A stretch of 64,000 nucleotides of DNA from the NCBI GenBank assembly GCA_947652115.1, contig OX393570.1:21507175-21571174 (forward strand), written 5' to 3'. This DNA comes from Blastomussa wellsi (lineage: Eukaryota; Cnidaria; Anthozoa; Scleractinia; Plerogyridae). The notes beneath the pieces were generated by a model that did not search any database, had not been told where the DNA came from, and saw only the letters and a list, made by a program, of their open reading frames with translations. This document shows positions 60,227 to 64,000 of this stretch, in pieces; positions within the stretch are counted from its first letter, which is position 1; every line of letters starts with the position of its first letter. A program made the position numbers and the translations under genes.

Positions 60227-61270
60227 CACTTTAATGATAAAAGGGGTTTTATTAGTGTAAATGGGATTAAAAATCTGATCGAATGTTCGAAACTATATGG
60301 AACAATATTCCAGTAAACAACGCTTGTAAAGAATGTGAAAATGTACGCAATAGACAAAAGAGTTATGTTGTTCTTTATTCTTATGCCGTCCTTTTCCGTC
60401 GCTGTGAATCAATCAATCAATCATAAGCTTTTTCTTTGAATTGGTTTTGTGCGCACGTTGGGTTTCCATTGATTTGTCAGTCGGATGTCGCCTGACCAAA
60501 AATGTGCTTAGATTGCATAAAAAAAAAACGCCGACAACGCGCGCTTTCTATTTATTCATAGATTAAATAACCGTGTTTTGACATAGTGTAATTTCCATTT
60601 ATGTACACCCCTTTGGCGCCGTTGCTTGTCTATACGCTTATTCCACGCGTAATAAAACTCTAAGAAAGCGCGCTTTTCTATGTTTCATCCTTATGGTGAA
60701 CATTTAAACAAAATGCCATGGGCTTTGTCATTTATAGACCAAAAAACAATACTTGAGCTCGTTACGTTGTGCTGATCTAATTATGTAATGGAAATTGTCA
60801 TGGGCGTGAAGCTAATTTTGGAGTTATTGGTAAATTAACCCGTATCCATGTGTTGAAAATCGATGTTAAACCAACCCCCTCCCCCAACCGCTACTACCTC
60901 TTGGTAGTCCAAGAAATACCACGAAAAATCGTAAACAAACACAACTGAAATTACATTTTTTGTGAAGTTTATTCCCACATTTGTAGTTCATGTCTCCGTG
61001 CTTACACATTCAAGTTGTGACAATGCTTTCAATGTTTCTAGCTTCGGTGAATAAAACAACACTTTTCGTCAACAAGATTTTAACTTCAAACTGTTACATA
61101 GAATATTTAGATTAACGTGTATATATTTAGGTAATAGAAAGTTTAACGAACTGACAAAAACTCTGAAACAAAACTATAAATGAAGGCGCGCAACTTGTCC
61201 AATGGCAAAACAAAACTTGCTCCAAGTCGGAAGAGAAAATACACATTCGGTCCTTTTTCCAAGGGCGTCA
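60227..61270. other. Spacer between P4 and P5 terminal exon
   Basis: Two copies of the array-associated GCGCGCTTTCTAT module (about 60500-60555 and 60645-60680) and a probable polyadenylation signal for P5 (TTTATT on the plus strand near 60968). No other gene recognised. Confidence 0.4.
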
Positions 61271-61299
61271 TCACCTCTCTTCTTCAGTCTTGTGTGTTT
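61271..61299 (-). other. Possible alternative terminal exon of P5 (acidic tail)
   Basis: After GTCTTTCAG, the phase-1 reading gives ETHKTEEER and a stop at 61273-61271. Parallel to the P1 and P3 terminal exons. Otherwise the P5 3' UTR exon. Confidence 0.4.
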
Positions 61300-62110
61300 C
61301 TGAAAGACATTATAATCAGATTACTAACTCTTGTTTTTCTTAGCACTGTCCGTAGAAGGTGAATAATTTTATAGAATAAGGGCAACAAAATTGCAAGTTG
61401 TGTAGACTGAAATAAAACTCATTTTAAGGTAGATTATTGTTTGTTTGTAACTTCATACATAAGTTAGACGATTTCGCACAAATGTTTTTAAAGATCATGC
61501 GCATTTATAAATCTTTCACGTTTTTATCCATTGGCAATTATTTTCGGAACATAATTCACCCACTTTCAAGTAAACAGTTAACGGGGTTAAATTGCTTGGA
61601 GAATGAATGTTTTCACCAAAATCTCAACCAACGATAATCATTCAACAGAATTTCGACCTAAATTGGATACAGAAGTCGAAAGGGATAGCTTCAGAATCTT
61701 GAAATATTTATCATGAAGCAAACTATTTGGAGATTTTCGCTGTGTACAATCAATCGATAATATAAAATCATGATTTTTAAGGAGCGATTCATTGATAAAC
61801 GCAAGTGAAGTTTGTGTCTAGTAAGTTTCAGCTACGATCCATGCTCTGAAAAGGTGCTGTGTAAGCAATTCTTGATCAGAGAAAGAAACCTTCGGCTTTC
61901 GAAATACTTTATGACAGATTCTTAATCTCAAATTATACTATAGCTAAAAATCGATGCATAGTGAAATTGAATGTGCTAATGGAAGGATCTGTTTAACTAA
62001 AAACTCTTCCTAAATTGCTGACTTGCCACACCATGCTTTAGGAGTGGTTGGAAACAAACAACAATGGATCACTTTCGCTTTTGAAAAAGCTCAAAAACAG
62101 CTTACCTTTC

Positions 62111-62567
62111 TACAATATGGAACAAAATGAGAACAAACCTGAAAAAGAGAAAAAAAGCATGTTAAGTTTGGCAGAAATATAACGAAAAACGATTAAAAAC
62201 AATATACTATAATCGAGCTTTCACATCGAAGGATTGATGTCGCTGAAACAACTCCTCGCGAATTTCTGTGTCTGTGCTGTCACATTAGCGCACACATATC
62301 GCTGACATCCCTCCATTGTTCGTTGGAAACGTCTAATGCTCTCATGGCAAGCATCAAGAGATAAGTTAGCTAAGGCCCTAGAGGTTCCTGGCATTGTAGA
62401 AGCTTGGTGATACTAAAATGTTCGCTCGTTTAGGCAAGTCAGTTGGCTCGCAATGAAATAAGCCTGTACAACGATAGCTCCAAAGTACCTCCAGAATTGC
62501 TTTTTTGTTTCTCAGATTTAGGAGGATCAGGAGGCGTGTTTCCGGTGTTGCCAGATTTCCCAGGCAT
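62111..62567 (-). CDS. Family 2 P5: 35-aa CaaX-box peptide
   Basis: CDS complement(join(62111..62139, 62489..62567)), 35 aa, the shortest member. Exon 1 begins MPGKSGNTGNTPPDPPKSEK and ends in phase 1 (TGGAG|GTACTT). The intron is longer (349 nt) than in the other copies. Exon 2, after TTTTTCAG, encodes GLFSFCSIL and TAG. CSIL is a CaaX box favouring geranylgeranylation. The stop lies 4 nt before AAAG|GTAAGC. At this size only a short linker separates the conserved N-terminus from the lipid anchor. That makes a peptide-type function more plausible than a folded domain (inference). Confidence 0.65.
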
Positions 62568-63173
62568 TTTTAACCTTTTTGGTGTTTTTTGAGCGCGTTT
62601 ATCACAACGTTTACTGCACGTGTTTCTCAGTTGAGAAGTCGTTCGATGATTGTGCTGACTAAGATTTTTGATGAAGGCGCTCGCTGTTAATGACGCATGA
62701 CTCTGGCGAGGCTTTTTATGACGTGAACGCTTCTTAGTGGCGGACAATAAACATGTTTATGACTTTCTAAATTAGAGCTTTACATCACAACATTACCTTT
62801 TCTGAGAAAAAAAAGGCAAATATCCTAAGCTCATGGGAAACATGGCACGAGGTAACTAACATATCACGTGCTCTACTGTCTGTTTGGGCGGAAAAGCATT
62901 AAAGCACGAAGGAGAATTCATCGACTTTCTTAACTGCCTTGGTTCGACGGTGCTGATCAGCATGTTTGAGTCTGAGACCTGAAAAGACACGCTTTGTACA
63001 ACAATTGTCGGCTTTTTCATAGCAGATATTCCAACTAAAAATGGTTTAAGATCACACTGCGTCATCTTTCGATGACGCGCAAGTTCGCCATGTTAAAGAT
63101 AGAGATAATTGAGCTCATATTTTGTTAATATTAACGCGTTGAAATACAAAAGAAGCTTGCTTACCATCTGTCA

Positions 63174-63380
63174 TCATAGGATAGTACAGCTTGAGTCATA
63201 TGCTGAAACAGCAGAGAGGAAAAACTCGTTAGATGTTTCAAAAATACGATACGAGAAAGTCGCCAAAAAGTGCTTACAACTCGAAGAGCTTTGAGTGTTT
63301 GCTGTGTTTGTCTGTGACTCAGTGCGTGGGTATCCAGAATCAGTGGTTGTGTTCCCACTCGTTTGTGATTTCCCGGGCAT
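63174..63380 (-). CDS. Family 2 P6: 43-aa CaaX-box peptide
   Basis: CDS complement(join(63174..63202, 63278..63380)), 43 aa. Exon 1 begins MPGKSQTSGNTTTDSGYPRT and is Thr/Ser/Asn/Gln-rich; it ends in phase 1 (GAGTT|GTAAGC). Exon 2, after TGTTTCAG, encodes SYDSSCTIL and TGA. CTIL is the CaaX box, Leu last. The donor lies 9 nt after the stop (GATG|GTAAGC). Upstream there is a TATA box (minus-strand GTATAAAAG, 63463-63455), and the conserved element lies about 40 bp further up. P6 therefore has the most complete promoter of the array. The next unit may begin beyond the window end. Confidence 0.7.
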   Translation of the reverse strand: MPGKSQTSGNTTTDSGYPRTESQTNTANTQSSSSCKHFLATFSYRIFETSNEFFLSAVSAYDSSCTIL

Positions 63381-63454
63381 GTCAATCGAACAGTTCTTAT
63401 TTTTTCTTAAAGTTGATAACTATGGATGCGACAATTTTTTTGGAAAAGAACAGA

Positions 63455-63463
63455 CTTTTATAC
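63455..63463 (-). promoter_or_regulatory. TATA box of P6
   Basis: GTATAAAAG on the minus strand, 75-83 bp before the ATG, implying a 5' UTR of about 50 nt. Confidence 0.6.
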
Positions 63464-63498
63464 GTGCTGCGCGCCCATTCGAGGTAAATCCACATTCG

Positions 63499-63528
63499 AA
63501 TGATTGACAGGTTAAAATCTGCTGACTT
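63499..63528 (-). promoter_or_regulatory. Conserved upstream element of P6
   Basis: Plus-strand AATGATTGACAGGTTAAAAT continuing CTGCTGACTT, about 120 bp before the ATG and about 40 bp upstream of the TATA box. Matches the P1 and P2 blocks closely. Confidence 0.55.
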
Positions 63529-64000
63529 GCACTTTTAAGACATTAACCTTTTGTAAATGATGAATCATAAACATTTCCCACACCTTCTAAATCATGTCTG
63601 GATCACTGTATTCCCCTTTCTGAGAAAAGGAAAGAAAAGTAACAAGAAAGAAATTCATCGACTTCTCTTACCTCCCTTGGTTTTACGCCAAACAAAGTGT
63701 GTCCTTCATATTTACATCACCAAATTTCGTCATTCACTGTCTTTGTCATTTCCGCATCATCTGTTCTATGTTTTCGAACGCGGGAAAGAACCCAGTTTGG
63801 TTACCCTCAGATCGGATATTCGAAACGACATGAACGAATATTCCACCGAACAATGGCTGCTGATGCTCAGTTTGGTGGCGCTGGTAGCTGCGCAATGATT
63901 GTCCATTCGTCTTTCGTCGAAAATTCATTTCCTTTCCCTTGTGATCCTAAAAGAATGAAAACTTAAAAGCGGCATTTTTGTGTTCTTTTTGTCTCGTTTT
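63529..64000. other. Window edge, probable 3' region of a further array unit
   Basis: The stretch at 63640-63685 is similar to 62895-62945 downstream of P6 (both contain AATTCATCGACTT and CCTTGGTT), suggesting another Family 2-type block enters the window from the right. No CaaX exon is visible in it. The overlapping short frames are unsupported. Confidence 0.35.

Noticed and set aside
63557..63966. Overlapping plus- and minus-strand frames at the window end
   Set aside because: No CaaX exon, family motif or convincing splice sites; the region resembles the spacer downstream of P6.

Overview
The window looks like eukaryotic nuclear DNA from an invertebrate animal, most likely an anthozoan cnidarian such as a stony coral. 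This is inferred from style, not from a search: AT-rich sequence, short exons with GT-AG introns, polyadenylation signals, many small foldback (MITE-like) elements, tRNA-derived SINEs, minisatellites and a decayed Penelope-type retroelement. Nothing bacterial was found (no operons, no Shine-Dalgarno-linked genes). Most long reading frames are noise; the real genes are split into short exons that had to be assembled from splice sites.

Layout. 1-7.2 kb: foldback elements and one small two-exon minus-strand gene (4052-3768). 7.2-26.2 kb: a head-to-tail array of at least eleven plus-strand paralogues ('Family 1', copies A-K). Apart from short copy K they encode 93-107 aa proteins, nearly all from three coding exons joined by phase-1 introns, with a further intron 1-11 nt after the stop codon. 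24.7-25.4 kb: a ~105-bp satellite-like repeat between copies J and K. 28.8-37 kb: SINEs, MITEs, a Penelope-like GIY-YIG remnant and a GC-rich 35-bp minisatellite. 37.4-41.7 kb: an eight-exon plus-strand gene for a 261-aa soluble protein I do not recognise. 43.4-44.2 kb: a 22-bp minisatellite. 45-52.4 kb: more MITEs and SINEs. 55.3-63.4 kb: a second tandem array, on the minus strand ('Family 2', copies P1-P6).

Family 2 is the most striking content. Each gene has a first exon beginning with a MPGKS-like motif and a very short second exon whose last four residues form a CaaX prenylation box (CVLL, CVLQ, CSIM, CILL, CSIL, CTIL). Most products are only 35-70 aa, an architecture reminiscent of fungal a-factor-type lipopeptide precursors. 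Three related terminal exons could, if the CaaX exon is skipped, give non-prenylated forms with a charged, mostly acidic tail.

Family 1 proteins have no signal peptide or membrane segment. Their pattern suggests an all-beta domain built from two similar halves, each interrupted by a phase-1 intron at the equivalent place. Both arrays show signs of birth and death: a recent duplicate pair (D/E), a duplicated splice acceptor (F), a likely frameshift (H), a lost intron (A), a shortened copy (K) and a repeat-expanded copy (P2). Biological functions are unknown; any signalling or defence role is inference.
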